Shown here: positions 45,352 through 52,217 of the stretch, in pieces | How positions within the stretch are numbered: the stretch's first letter is position 1 | Layout: each line of letters starts with the position of its first letter | Origin: Lichenicola cladoniae | Lineage (GTDB): Bacteria > Pseudomonadota > Alphaproteobacteria > Acetobacterales > Acetobacteraceae | Length of the DNA stretch: 64,000 nt | NCBI RefSeq assembly: GCF_013201075.1 | Contig: NZ_CP053708.1 | Coordinates: 4,221,501 to 4,285,500 of the forward strand | Direction of reading: 5' to 3' | The notes under the pieces: model-generated | Database searches by the model: none | Seen by the model: the letters and a program-made list of their open reading frames with translations, nothing else | What the model was told of the DNA's origin: nothing | Made by a program: the position numbers and the translations under genes

Positions 45352-45528
45352 TTATACCGGCTTGCAACACACCTTCTTGGTGCCTCGCCAGATTTCGACG
45401 TAATTGCCCGTGGCCATAAGCATGCTGGCAAAGTTGAAGGCGTCATCATCGTCATTGTACTCAACGTCGGATCCTGCCCCCTTAATGTTCCCCGCCACGT
45501 CGAGCGGATAGACGCGGTATGTTGGCAT
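45352..45528 (-). CDS. small conserved protein with alpha-beta pattern
   Basis: 58 residues from the ATG at 45528: MPTYRVYPLDVAGNIKGAGS, then an acidic turn (YNDDDDAFNFASMLM), then ATGNYVEIWRGTKKVCCKP. This strand-helix-strand pattern with a final EVWxGxRxV-like strand is common in small alphaproteobacterial proteins of unknown function. Confidence 0.65.
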   Translation of the reverse strand: MPTYRVYPLDVAGNIKGAGSDVEYNDDDDAFNFASMLMATGNYVEIWRGTKKVCCKPV

Positions 45529-45663
45529 GGACGATCCCTCTGGTACTTGCCTCTGGGTTGCCGAACGACGGGTCCCAGCTGTTTTGTACAGATCACGGGT
45601 CAGTGTGTCACGCTTTCGAGAGGGTGTCGCCGTGCATGGTGCGGACGTAGCCACGGGCTCTTG

Positions 45664-45889
45664 TCACGCCGTCCCCCACGTCGTCGGCCGCTTCGGGCTG
45701 GCGATCCGCAGCCACTCATTCCGCGCGCCGGTCTCGAAGGCTTCCGCCGCCAGATAGGCCTTCCTTCGAATATCCGGCCTCGAGCACCGCGTTCCGGATC
45801 AAGACGACCTGCTCGCCCAGGGCCAGCATGAGCGTGGCAGGATCCGAGCTGACGAGCACACGAGCGAACTGAACGCCGGCGACGAATGC
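45664..45889 (-). pseudogene. small helical protein gene with a frameshift
   Basis: One frame reads FVAGVQFARVLVSSDPATLM then LALGEQVVLIRNAVLEAGYS from 45889. A one-base shift near 45760 continues it as YLAAEAFETGARNEWLRIAS to a TGA at 45664. The two halves together look like one coherent protein of about 75 residues. A stop codon sits directly before the first codon shown, so the start is lost too. Confidence 0.55.
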
Positions 45890-46004
45890 CTAATCGGCGG
45901 CTACCGGGCGGCATACCTTCGTCTCTCAGTTGGAAACTACCTTTCTTCCGGGACGACATCGTGTTGGGGTTGGAAAATTCATCACCTGCTGAGATCCTCC
46001 GCCT

Positions 46005-47204
46005 ATGCCGCCGGATACCGCCAACGTCACCCGAGAGGTCTTGTACGAGCAGGTCTGGTCCACACCCATGCTGCGCTTGGCCAAGGATTACGGCGTCAGC
46101 AGCAATGCGCTGGCAAAAACCTGTCGGAAGCTCGCGATCCCAGTTCCGGCTCGGGGGTATTGGGCCAAGCAACAAAATGGCAAGAAGGTGCCATCGAAGC
46201 CGCCGCTTCCTCCGGTCAGTCAGCCGCACCAGAACATGGCCACCATCACACGAACCGTTCCTGCCACACTGGAACTAGAACCACAGTCCGATCCTGTTTT
46301 GGTCGCATGCGTTCGATCTTTCGAGGTTGAGGAAAACCGCATCCGGGTTTCGGACGAACTGCGGAAGCCTCATCCCGCGGTTCGCCCAGCGCGACCTCTC
46401 CACCCGGCAGGCCGCGACCCGTATGGGCGCCACAACACCATCCCGGATGAGCCGAAGAGCCTCTCAGTGTCGGTTGTTAAGGAGCATCAGGATCGAGCGC
46501 TGCGCATCTTGGACGCCCTGGTGAAAGCACTTGAGGAACGAGGCTATCCGGTAACGGCGGAAGGCGTGCTGATTGAGGGTCACACGGTGAAGCTGGGCAT
46601 CTTGGGCAAGCAGGACCGGACACCGCATATTCCCACCTCGGCAGAACGGCAGGACGAGGCCAGATGGGGCAAAAAGGTCCCTCTATGGGACTATTTTCCT
46701 AGCAGCCTACTAACCATTCATTCCGACAGCTACGTCTGGTGGCGCAGGGACCTTCGGAAGCGCTGGAGCGATACGAGAAGCGCGCGGTTGGAGGGCATGC
46801 TCGACAACATTCTCATAGGTTTGGTCGCTCTGGGAGTCGCGATGCGCCAGCGGGAGGACGAACAGCAGGCTGAGGCTGAGCGCCGCGCTGAACTGGCGCG
46901 CCAAAGGGAGGACCGTGAGTATCAAGAACGTCTGACGTTGGCCAGGCGAGACGACATCACCGCGGCCGCGAGATCTTTTTCCGACGCTGGATTGGTCTGT
47001 CGCTTGATCGAGGCCGTCGAGATGCGGGGAAAAGCCGACGGTCTACTGCCGCCACTGGAGGCATGGCTACAACGCGCTAGAGAAGTCGCTGTCGGCCTTG
47101 ATCCCCTATCCGACGGGCTTGAACAGATGGTTGATCGGCACGATCGGACGGCTGCGGAAGAGGCGGAACGGAAGAAGCCGGCGCCAAGGCCGCATTGGGC
47201 ATAG
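46005..47204 (+). CDS. conserved accessory protein with HTH-like N-terminus
   Basis: 399 residues. Residues 9-50 (REVLYEQVWSTPMLRLAKDY then GVSSNALAKTCRKLAIPVPA, RGYWAKQQNGKKV) form an HTH-like motif that I recognise from a widespread proteobacterial family of unknown function found in mobile regions. The middle is a mixed alpha/beta region with WWRRDLRKRWSDTR; about 290-325 is a Glu/Arg-rich coiled coil. It ends in a short basic tail. A DNA-binding or regulatory role is plausible. Confidence 0.75.
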   Translation: MPPDTANVTREVLYEQVWSTPMLRLAKDYGVSSNALAKTCRKLAIPVPARGYWAKQQNGKKVPSKPPLPPVSQPHQNMATITRTVPATLELEPQSDPVLVACVRSFEVEENRIRVSDELRKPHPAVRPARPLHPAGRDPYGRHNTIPDEPKSLSVSVVKEHQDRALRILDALVKALEERGYPVTAEGVLIEGHTVKLGILGKQDRTPHIPTSAERQDEARWGKKVPLWDYFPSSLLTIHSDSYVWWRRDLRKRWSDTRSARLEGMLDNILIGLVALGVAMRQREDEQQAEAERRAELARQREDREYQERLTLARRDDITAAARSFSDAGLVCRLIEAVEMRGKADGLLPPLEAWLQRAREVAVGLDPLSDGLEQMVDRHDRTAAEEAERKKPAPRPHWA

Positions 47205-47344
47205 CATGGAACGACAAAACCACGCCGGTTGAGGGCGGGGTTTCTGCGGTGCCGACAAGCTTGTCATTGCCTGATCGTCGGACCCATCGGCTTCCTCACA
47301 GAGGCCTTGTAAGCCGGGCACGACCGAAGCCGTGGAGCGGGGGA

Positions 47345-47491
47345 CTATCGAGAGGACGTGCTCGAACTCTTTGTGGGCGAGGACGAGGACGAAGAGGAGG
47401 ACGAAGCGGCCGGTTTTACCGGAGGCATTGCAATGCGGAGACTAGACGGCGGTATCGCGCCGTCTTTAGCAAGAACAGCGGTTTTGGTCAT
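47345..47491 (-). CDS. mini-protein 2 of a tandem paralogous pair
   Basis: 48 residues: MTKTAVLAKDGAIPPSSLRI then AMPPVKPAA, followed by a run of nine Ser and a Ser/Thr-rich end. It shares the block DGAIPPSSLRIAMPPVKPAA with its upstream neighbour (GGIVPASTLRIGMPPVKPAA). It begins 5 bp after that neighbour's stop. Neither is long enough for standard gene callers. No known family. Confidence 0.6.
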   Translation of the reverse strand: MTKTAVLAKDGAIPPSSLRIAMPPVKPAASSSSSSSSSPTKSSSTSSR

Positions 47492-47496
47492 ACTTG

Positions 47497-47634
47497 TCAC
47501 TTCTTACTCGTTGGCGCAGGCGCTGGCGGAGCGGCTGGCTTTACCGGCGGCATGCCGATCCGCAATGTCGAGGCTGGCACGATGCCACCTTTGATCTCTA
47601 GAGGCTCATGGATCAACGTCGGTCGATCGGTCAT
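47497..47634 (-). CDS. mini-protein 1 of a tandem paralogous pair
   Basis: 45 residues: MTDRPTLIHEPLEIKGGIVP then ASTLRIGMPPVKPAAPPAPA and a basic end PTSKK. The ATG overlaps the stop of the two-TM gene (ATGA), a strong sign of coupled translation. It is paralogous to the next small gene. The conserved P-x-S/T-LRI-x-MPPVKPAA core and variable tail suggest a partner-binding or leader-like peptide. Function unknown. Confidence 0.65.
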   Translation of the reverse strand: MTDRPTLIHEPLEIKGGIVPASTLRIGMPPVKPAAPPAPAPTSKK

Positions 47635-48206
47635 CGCAGCACCTCCATATCAAACAGTCCCTTGAAATAGGCAGCTGTCTCGGTCTCTGCCACCTTCAAT
47701 AGGTCGGACCTGCGGGTTAGGCCGTAAGGAAAGTGTTTGGCCTGCAGGTCGTGTTCTACAGTCATGATACGCCGTCGCGCCGCAGAAATCTCCTCCTCTT
47801 CGAGTTTGCCCGCAGCGATCCGCTCCCACTCGAACTGCGCCTCGATGAATAGGGCATCCAGGCTCTGCGTGAGGCGCGCTGCACCCTCATGGACTTTCGC
47901 CAGGGGCAAGGTGCCTTTAATCACATCAGCGACCTGCGCGATCGCGATTACACCGCCCCAGACGAGAGGATGTGCCTGCACGATCGCCCACGCTGCGATC
48001 GCCCCGCTCGATGCTACTGCTTTGATCAGATCGAACAGCCATATCCGGCCCGCCACGCGCTCGCGATAAGCCTTAATGTATTCGGCACCGACCTTCAGTT
48101 GGACGAGCTGGTTCCAGTAGAGCGATTGCTGCCGGACGGGTGGCGGGTAATGTTCCAGGATCAACGTTACGTCGTTGGGCGTCATGGACGGTACGTTATT
48201 GCTCAT
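47631..48206 (-). CDS. two-TM membrane protein, SLATT-like architecture
   Basis: 191 residues from the ATG at 48206. An N-terminal helix (YWNQLVQLKVGAEYIKAYRE) leads to two adjacent membrane helices (IWLFDLIKAVASSGAIAAWA and PLVWGGVIAIAQVADVIK), then a long C-terminal helical part (LDALFIEAQFEWERIAAGKL and RRRIMTVEHDLQAKHFPYGL). This order is that of SLATT-type two-TM effectors of anti-phage systems, but I cannot confirm family membership. The start overlaps the preceding stop and the stop overlaps the next start. Confidence 0.75.
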   Translation of the reverse strand: MSNNVPSMTPNDVTLILEHYPPPVRQQSLYWNQLVQLKVGAEYIKAYRERVAGRIWLFDLIKAVASSGAIAAWAIVQAHPLVWGGVIAIAQVADVIKGTLPLAKVHEGAARLTQSLDALFIEAQFEWERIAAGKLEEEEISAARRRIMTVEHDLQAKHFPYGLTRRSDLLKVAETETAAYFKGLFDMEVLR

Positions 48207-48400
48207 TTTCGATCCGCCGTTGCGAGCATCCCCCGCCGCATCCACGCCAGCACCGCCTGCACGGTCCGGATCTCCTGCGCCGTCATCTCCCCGGCATGCA
48301 GCCGGATCGTGTGGGGCGACATGTCGAGCATCGCCGTTGCATCGCGCATGGCTCGGGCGTAGCCGGCGGCCTCGGCACCGTGTTCTTCGCCTAAGGTCAT
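48203..48400 (-). CDS. 65-residue protein, possible HTH
   Basis: MTLGEEHGAEAAGYARAMRD then ATAMLDMSPHTIRLHAGEMT and a helical end. The middle (MLDMSPHTIRLHAGEMTAQE) could be a short HTH. It is bracketed by ATGA overlaps on both sides within the operon 48888-47345. No family recognised. Confidence 0.65.
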   Translation of the reverse strand: MTLGEEHGAEAAGYARAMRDATAMLDMSPHTIRLHAGEMTAQEIRTVQAVLAWMRRGMLATADRK

Positions 48401-48888
48401 TCCCGCACTTTCGGCTCAGCAAGCCCAAGACGGTGAGTGGCCCGAACATCCCGGCATTCCGCCTCCGATAGCCGCCGCTTGGCCAGCAACGCATCGGCCA
48501 ATATCCCAATCTCTGTCCACCATCCCGCGACAAGATCACGCGCCTGCTGATCCCACAGTCGAACCAGCAGATTGGCTGCTTTGGCAGAGCCGCCGCACAG
48601 CTCCATCGCCTTTACGGCTACTTCCTCGCGATCACCTTCGCCATGGTGCACGCGGATGCTGCGAGGGTTGTATCGTCGCTGAGCAGCTTCGCCTGCCATC
48701 GCGACCACCGCCCCCTTGTGAGTTGCTTCGAAGCCGGCATTGGCTCGCAAGAAACGAACATGTCCCGCTGATCCTCTCTGCATATCCGCCTCGACCGTCA
48801 CGTAGTCGAACCGCACCCCTTTGAGGATCGCGGCGAAGGCATGCCCAGCCTCATGGTGTGCAGTGGCGGCAAGGGCGGATCGGGTCAT
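48397..48888 (-). CDS. small HEAGH zinc metallopeptidase (M41-like, no AAA domain)
   Basis: 163 residues from the ATG at 48888 with a perfect ribosome site (AAGGAG, six bases). The N-terminal AATAHHEAGHAFAAILKGVR carries HEAGH (residues 12-16) as in FtsH peptidase domains, but the AAA+ domain is missing. VAMAGEAAQRRYNP resembles the third-ligand region of M41 enzymes. It heads a coupled set with the 65-residue, two-TM and two mini-proteins. Proteolysis of one of these small proteins is a testable inference. Confidence 0.8.
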   Translation of the reverse strand: MTRSALAATAHHEAGHAFAAILKGVRFDYVTVEADMQRGSAGHVRFLRANAGFEATHKGAVVAMAGEAAQRRYNPRSIRVHHGEGDREEVAVKAMELCGGSAKAANLLVRLWDQQARDLVAGWWTEIGILADALLAKRRLSEAECRDVRATHRLGLAEPKVRE

Positions 48889-48978
48889 GTGGCGCTCCTT
48901 CCCTGGCAAACCGCCTTTGCCTGCGCGATCCGCATTCACGACAGGCGCGCGTCGTCTGGTAGCTGCGGCAGAGTGACC

Positions 48979-49527
48979 TCAATCACCAAACAAATCTCCA
49001 TGCCTGACCTCCCGCGCCACCGCCTGCGGCATCGATGCGGCCACCGCCGTCGCTGACCACCGCCCCCGAGCGGTCGCCACCCGCAGTCGTTGCGCCTCAC
49101 CAAGCGGCCGGATCGAGGCCCTGCCCTCCTCGAAAGCCTTCAAGGCATGGGCCGCGCCTTCTTCCATGAGCGCCGTCATCGACTGCCTGGACCAGTAGGA
49201 CGCAGCACGGAGCCGCTCGAACAGTTCGGGCTCAAGCATCAGGGTGATCTTGCGCCGCGGCACGAGCTTGCTGGTTGCCAAGAACGCCTGCCAGCTGCGG
49301 CGAAACCACTCAGCCGGGCCCATCGCACGCTTTGCCAGATTACAGGCGCCGTGCATGAGCTGCATGTTCTCGAAGATGTCTTGCCCACCACCAGCCAGCG
49401 GGACCACGTGATCGACGTGGATGTCCTCGCCAAGCGGCTTGTGGCAACCGGCGCAGCGGCCGCCCTGTTCAGAATATAGGACCGCCCAACGAACCCGGCT
49501 GATGTTAATCCTGGCAGGGCGGGCCAT
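48979..49527 (-). CDS. HNH endonuclease fused to a ribbon-helix-helix-like domain
   Basis: 182 residues. Residues 20-65: GGRCAGCHKPLGEDIHVDHV, VPLAGGGQDIFENMQLMHGA and CNLAKRAM give the two CxxC-type zinc knuckle positions and the HNH D-H...N...H residues. Residues about 92-125 (RKITLMLEPELFERLRAASY then WSRQSMTALMEEGAAHAL) look like a ribbon-helix-helix. The combination suggests a DNA-targeted nuclease. It starts 3 bp after the XRE gene stop. Confidence 0.85.
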   Translation of the reverse strand: MARPARINISRVRWAVLYSEQGGRCAGCHKPLGEDIHVDHVVPLAGGGQDIFENMQLMHGACNLAKRAMGPAEWFRRSWQAFLATSKLVPRRKITLMLEPELFERLRAASYWSRQSMTALMEEGAAHALKAFEEGRASIRPLGEAQRLRVATARGRWSATAVAASMPQAVAREVRHGDLFGD

Positions 49528-49529
49528 TG

Positions 49530-49778
49530 TTATGGGGTCTCGCTGGTCGGCTTCTTCAGGCGCACGCCTGCTCCGCCACCGTTTTCAGGGATGAATTGGA
49601 CGCCGGCGGCTTCAAAGGCTGTTTGGAGAGCATCAAGCGTCCGTTCGTAGGGCTGACGGATCCCACGTTCGAAGTCGGCGATCGTCTTCTTGGCCACCTT
49701 CGCTGCCTTTTCCAAATCCGCCTGGGACCATTCGAGGAGCGCTCGAGCAGCACGGCATTGTGTCGCTTCAAAGGACAA
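49530..49778 (-). CDS. XRE/Cro-C1-type repressor
   Basis: 82 residues from TTG at 49778. HTH: CRAARALLEWSQADLEKAAK then VAKKTIADFERGIRQPYERT and LQTAFEAAGVQFIPENGGG, the short phage-type regulator whose C-terminal GGGxGVRL is common in alphaproteobacteria. It starts next to the repeated half-sites (49781-49844) between divergent operons, so it probably represses both. Confidence 0.88.
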   Translation of the reverse strand: MSFEATQCRAARALLEWSQADLEKAAKVAKKTIADFERGIRQPYERTLDALQTAFEAAGVQFIPENGGGAGVRLKKPTSETP

Positions 49779-49780
49779 AA

Positions 49781-49844
49781 GGTGTAACCTTACATCAAAG
49801 GAGTTGACCTACTTCGGTCGCAGGGTTACACCATACATGTAACC
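49781..49844. promoter_or_regulatory. phage-type operator region with repeated TGTAACC half-sites
   Basis: Three half-sites: TGTAACC at 49783-49789, its complement GGTTACA at 49824-49830, and TGTAACC at 49838-49844. GGTGTAACC (49781-49789) and GGTTACACC (49824-49832) make a perfect 9-bp inverted repeat; GGTTACA/TGTAACC (49824-49844) makes a 7-bp palindrome with a 7-base centre. It lies directly before the XRE gene and about 100 bp before the rightward operon. Confidence 0.7.
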
Positions 49845-49951
49845 TAACTTCTGAGCAACCATGTCCTATCAGACCCGCCACCTCGAAGCAGCCGCTCACC
49901 CGCTCCGGTCGATCCCAATGTTTCGCCCGGCTAGCCCTCGGCGCCGCGTTC

Positions 49952-50248
49952 ATGCCGAAGCAGGACCCTCTGACCATTGCCCGGCAGATGGCCGCTCGTA
50001 CTCTCGAGCTCGCCCGTTTCGAGATTGCCGACGCTTAGGAGGCCTACGGCAAAGCGAAGGCCGCCATAGGCGGGGTCAACCGCATGAGCCGCAAGGACCG
50101 GCACGACAGGGCTATCTCGTCGGATCGCTACGTCGCCCGCCGCCGCAGCGAGGCTTTCTGCACCATGAACCGCCGTCGCGGACGCTTCCTGCGGGCCCAC
50201 AAAGCGCTGTTCGCAGCCGACGCTGCCCTGCTGGCGCTGGCGAAATGA
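49952..50248 (+). pseudogene. small basic protein gene with an in-frame amber stop
   Basis: The frame from ATG 49952 reads MPKQDPLTIARQMAARTLEL then ARFEIADA, hits TAG at 50036-50038, and continues in the same frame to TGA 50246-50248 as EAYGKAKAAIGGVNRMSRKD and a basic RRRSEAFCTMNRRRGRFLRA. Both halves look coding. Either a nonsense mutation, or two very short genes with a restart at ATG 50085. Confidence 0.55.
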
Positions 50249-50249
50249 G

Positions 50250-50417
50250 ATGATCAGCGTCCTCCTCCTGATCGTGGCCGCCGCCGCGGTTTTCGTCATC
50301 GGCTGGTGCTTCGGGTTCCGCGACGCGGCCAAGCAGGACCGGCAGACCATCGATGCGCTGACAGCACCATGGGACGGCACCGAGCGTCGCCAGGACACGA
50401 ACGGGGCGTCGGTATGA
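50250..50417 (+). CDS. small single-pass membrane protein
   Basis: 55 residues: MISVLLLIVAAAAVFVIGWC followed by FGFRDAAKQDRQTIDALTAP and a polar end. One N-terminal membrane helix. It starts one base after the previous stop and ends with a 4-bp overlap of the next gene, so it is part of the rightward operon. Confidence 0.65.
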   Translation: MISVLLLIVAAAAVFVIGWCFGFRDAAKQDRQTIDALTAPWDGTERRQDTNGASV

Positions 50418-50611
50418 ACCGCTCGATCGCCATCCCGCCGATGCCGCCAACCCTGAATGCACCGGCCTACACGCCGCTCGCCCTCGCAGCCCGTGAGCGC
50501 TTCCTGCGCGACGCTGCATCGGCTTGGGCCCGTGCTGGTGATGCTCAGACGGCCCTGCTCCTGGCTCGTGATGCCGACGTGCAGCACCGCCGCCACCGCC
50601 CGGAGAAATGA
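50414..50611 (+). CDS. hypothetical small protein
   Basis: 65 residues: MNRSIAIPPMPPTLNAPAYT then PLALAARERFLRDAASAWAR and a His/Arg-rich end. Mainly helical. ATGA overlap with the 55-residue gene. No family recognised. Confidence 0.6.
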   Translation: MNRSIAIPPMPPTLNAPAYTPLALAARERFLRDAASAWARAGDAQTALLLARDADVQHRRHRPEK

Positions 50612-50673
50612 CGAAACAGATTGCTCGCCCGATTTGTGGTCGCCGCGACGCGCAGGACCAGGATCGGAATTGA
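50608..50673 (+). CDS. possible 21-residue peptide
   Basis: The ATG overlaps the previous stop (ATGA) and a 21-codon frame follows (MTKQIARPICGRRDAQDQDR then Asn). It fits the coupled pattern of this operon but has no independent support. Confidence 0.25.
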   Translation: MTKQIARPICGRRDAQDQDRN

Positions 50674-50725
50674 GCCATCCGCCCGGGCGGAAACCCGGTG
50701 AGTCCTGCGACAGCGGGGCAAGGTC

Positions 50726-50757
50726 GGTGCGATCGAGGCTGCGCCCCCGATCGCACC
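50726..50757. repeat. hairpin inside the rightward operon
   Basis: GGTGCGATCG (50726-50735) pairs perfectly with CGATCGCACC (50748-50757) around a 12-base loop, 25 bp before the 87-residue gene. No T-run. It may modulate downstream expression or be an mRNA-processing site. Confidence 0.55.
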
Positions 50758-50782
50758 TGACCCCAAGCAAGGTGATGAGACC

Positions 50783-51046
50783 ATGCGAGAGGCTGTTTTA
50801 ATTCCTACCATGTTGCGGCCGCGGGCCAGCAACATCATCCCGCTGCCGGTGCGCGAGAAGACGCTCGCCGTCTTGCGCGAGGCGGTTGCCGACCTCCCCG
50901 CCCACGAGCTGCCGGCTGTCGCTGCTTCGCTGGCCAGTCTGGCACGCACGGCACACGCCGCCGGCGAAACGGCCGATTTCTACGACCGTACGAAGGCAGC
51001 CTATGCCGCGCTCGAGCGCGTCCTCCGTGAAGGGGGGCGTATCTGA
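50783..51046 (+). CDS. hypothetical helical protein
   Basis: 87 residues: PTMLRPRASNIIPLPVREKT, then LREAVADLPAHELPAVAASL and AALERVLREGGRI. Ala/Leu-rich helices, soluble. The stop overlaps the next start (TGATG). No family recognised. Confidence 0.6.
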   Translation: MREAVLIPTMLRPRASNIIPLPVREKTLAVLREAVADLPAHELPAVAASLASLARTAHAAGETADFYDRTKAAYAALERVLREGGRI

Positions 51047-51540
51047 TGGCCCGCACCACCCGCCGCGACCTGCTCGGTGCAGGCGTTGGCACCTTCACCT
51101 TCCTGACCGGCATTGCCGCGGTCGCGAACGCCAAGCCTGACACACAAGCTGGAGAGGCTGTCCCAACGCCACGAGACGATGCCGAGCTGATCATCATCGG
51201 TCGCGAGGCCGCCGACCTGATCGAGAAGCGTAGGCCGTTGGAAGCGCGGTGGTGGGCGCTTCCAGCAGACACTCGCCAGTACGACAATGCTCAGAGGGCC
51301 GAGCTTTACGCTGTCAGTGAAGCAATGCAGCCCATCGATGATCGGCTGTCTGAGTTGTCAGATCGTTCGGTTGTTCTGCGGGCGTTCAGCCGTGCGGCCA
51401 TGATCGCGAAGGCCCATCTGATCCGTCATGAGATGGAAGTCGTCCATGTGACGGCCGGTGTTCTGGATCCTGAGATGTTCGATCCGCACGAGGCCATCGT
51501 GTGGTCGCTGCTCGAGGATCTTCTAGGAGGGTCGGTGTGA
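51046..51540 (+). CDS. Tat-like exported protein
   Basis: 164 residues. The N-terminus MARTTRRDLLGAGVGTFTFL then TGIAAVANA has a twin-arginine-like motif (T-R-R-D-L-L), a hydrophobic core and a cleavage-like ANA. The mature part is helical and acidic (DDAELIIIGREAADLIEKRR). Exported proteins are unusual in a phage-type early operon. It overlaps both neighbours (TGATG on each side). Function unknown. Confidence 0.65.
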   Translation: MARTTRRDLLGAGVGTFTFLTGIAAVANAKPDTQAGEAVPTPRDDAELIIIGREAADLIEKRRPLEARWWALPADTRQYDNAQRAELYAVSEAMQPIDDRLSELSDRSVVLRAFSRAAMIAKAHLIRHEMEVVHVTAGVLDPEMFDPHEAIVWSLLEDLLGGSV

Positions 51541-52217
51541 TGGCTTCCCTGTTCGATCTCGGGCTCATCCCGTCCGACAACGCGCCACCCGACGCCATCC
51601 TCATGGCCCGTGTCGAGCGGTTCATCGACCTTCGGCCTCACGTAATGGCGATGGCTCCCGAGACAGCCACCGCGTGGTTGCGATGCGGGGAGAGGATGCT
51701 CGATGGCATGCCCTTCCCCGTCGCCGCCTACCTGTTCCATCGCGAGATCGGCAGCGGACAACGGGAGGCACAAAACGCTGTCGCCCTCGCAATCACCGGC
51801 ACCGCGCTTGCCCCATCCTGGGCGGAAGCAGGCACCATCGCCCGACAGGCCAGGGTAGTCGCCAACCTGCGGCTGCAGAAGCAGGAGACGGCTCGTGCTC
51901 GCCGGAAGCGCATCCGTCAGGTCGACAAGGTCATGCGGCGCCTGGGGCGCCGCTGGCCGGCGGTTTTCACCGACCCGGTGCCCCTGGCGATCGGCGTCAC
52001 CGTGCAAATCCGGGCCGGCATGGGAAAGGGCGTCACCACCACCGCGATCAGACGGGCGGTCCAGCGGTGGGTGACGTCGGTTGGTTACCTCAGCGCCCTG
52101 GCCGGCGGCGAGGAACGCAGGAACCTCGACGGCAGCCCGGCAGGCGCTCCGTCTCAGGAGCGCCGCCAGCGGGCACAGACGCAGCTGGGCACGATGTGTG
52201 CGCAGGTGACGGCATGA
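51540..52217 (+). CDS. ProQ/FinO-domain RNA chaperone with N-terminal extension
   Basis: 225 residues from the ATG at 51540. The ProQ/FinO fold covers about 130-208: VMRRLGRRWPAVFTDPVPLA, IGVTVQIRAG, then AIRRAVQRWVTSVGYLSALA and ERRNLDGSPAG. The positions of the basic concave face (RR, K/R in RRAVQRW, R-x-x-L-D-G) are kept. Residues 1-125 are a separate helical region. ProQ proteins bind structured RNAs and regulate mRNAs and sRNAs. This copy is in a mobile, phage-type operon. Confidence 0.85.
   Translation: MASLFDLGLIPSDNAPPDAILMARVERFIDLRPHVMAMAPETATAWLRCGERMLDGMPFPVAAYLFHREIGSGQREAQNAVALAITGTALAPSWAEAGTIARQARVVANLRLQKQETARARRKRIRQVDKVMRRLGRRWPAVFTDPVPLAIGVTVQIRAGMGKGVTTTAIRRAVQRWVTSVGYLSALAGGEERRNLDGSPAGAPSQERRQRAQTQLGTMCAQVTA

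Noticed and set aside
47195-47665. Plus-strand frames over the mini-protein pair (47195-47665 and 47358-47594)
   Set aside because: The repeated GFTGG-like segments are the reverse reading of the two minus-strand mini-genes, which have coupled starts.
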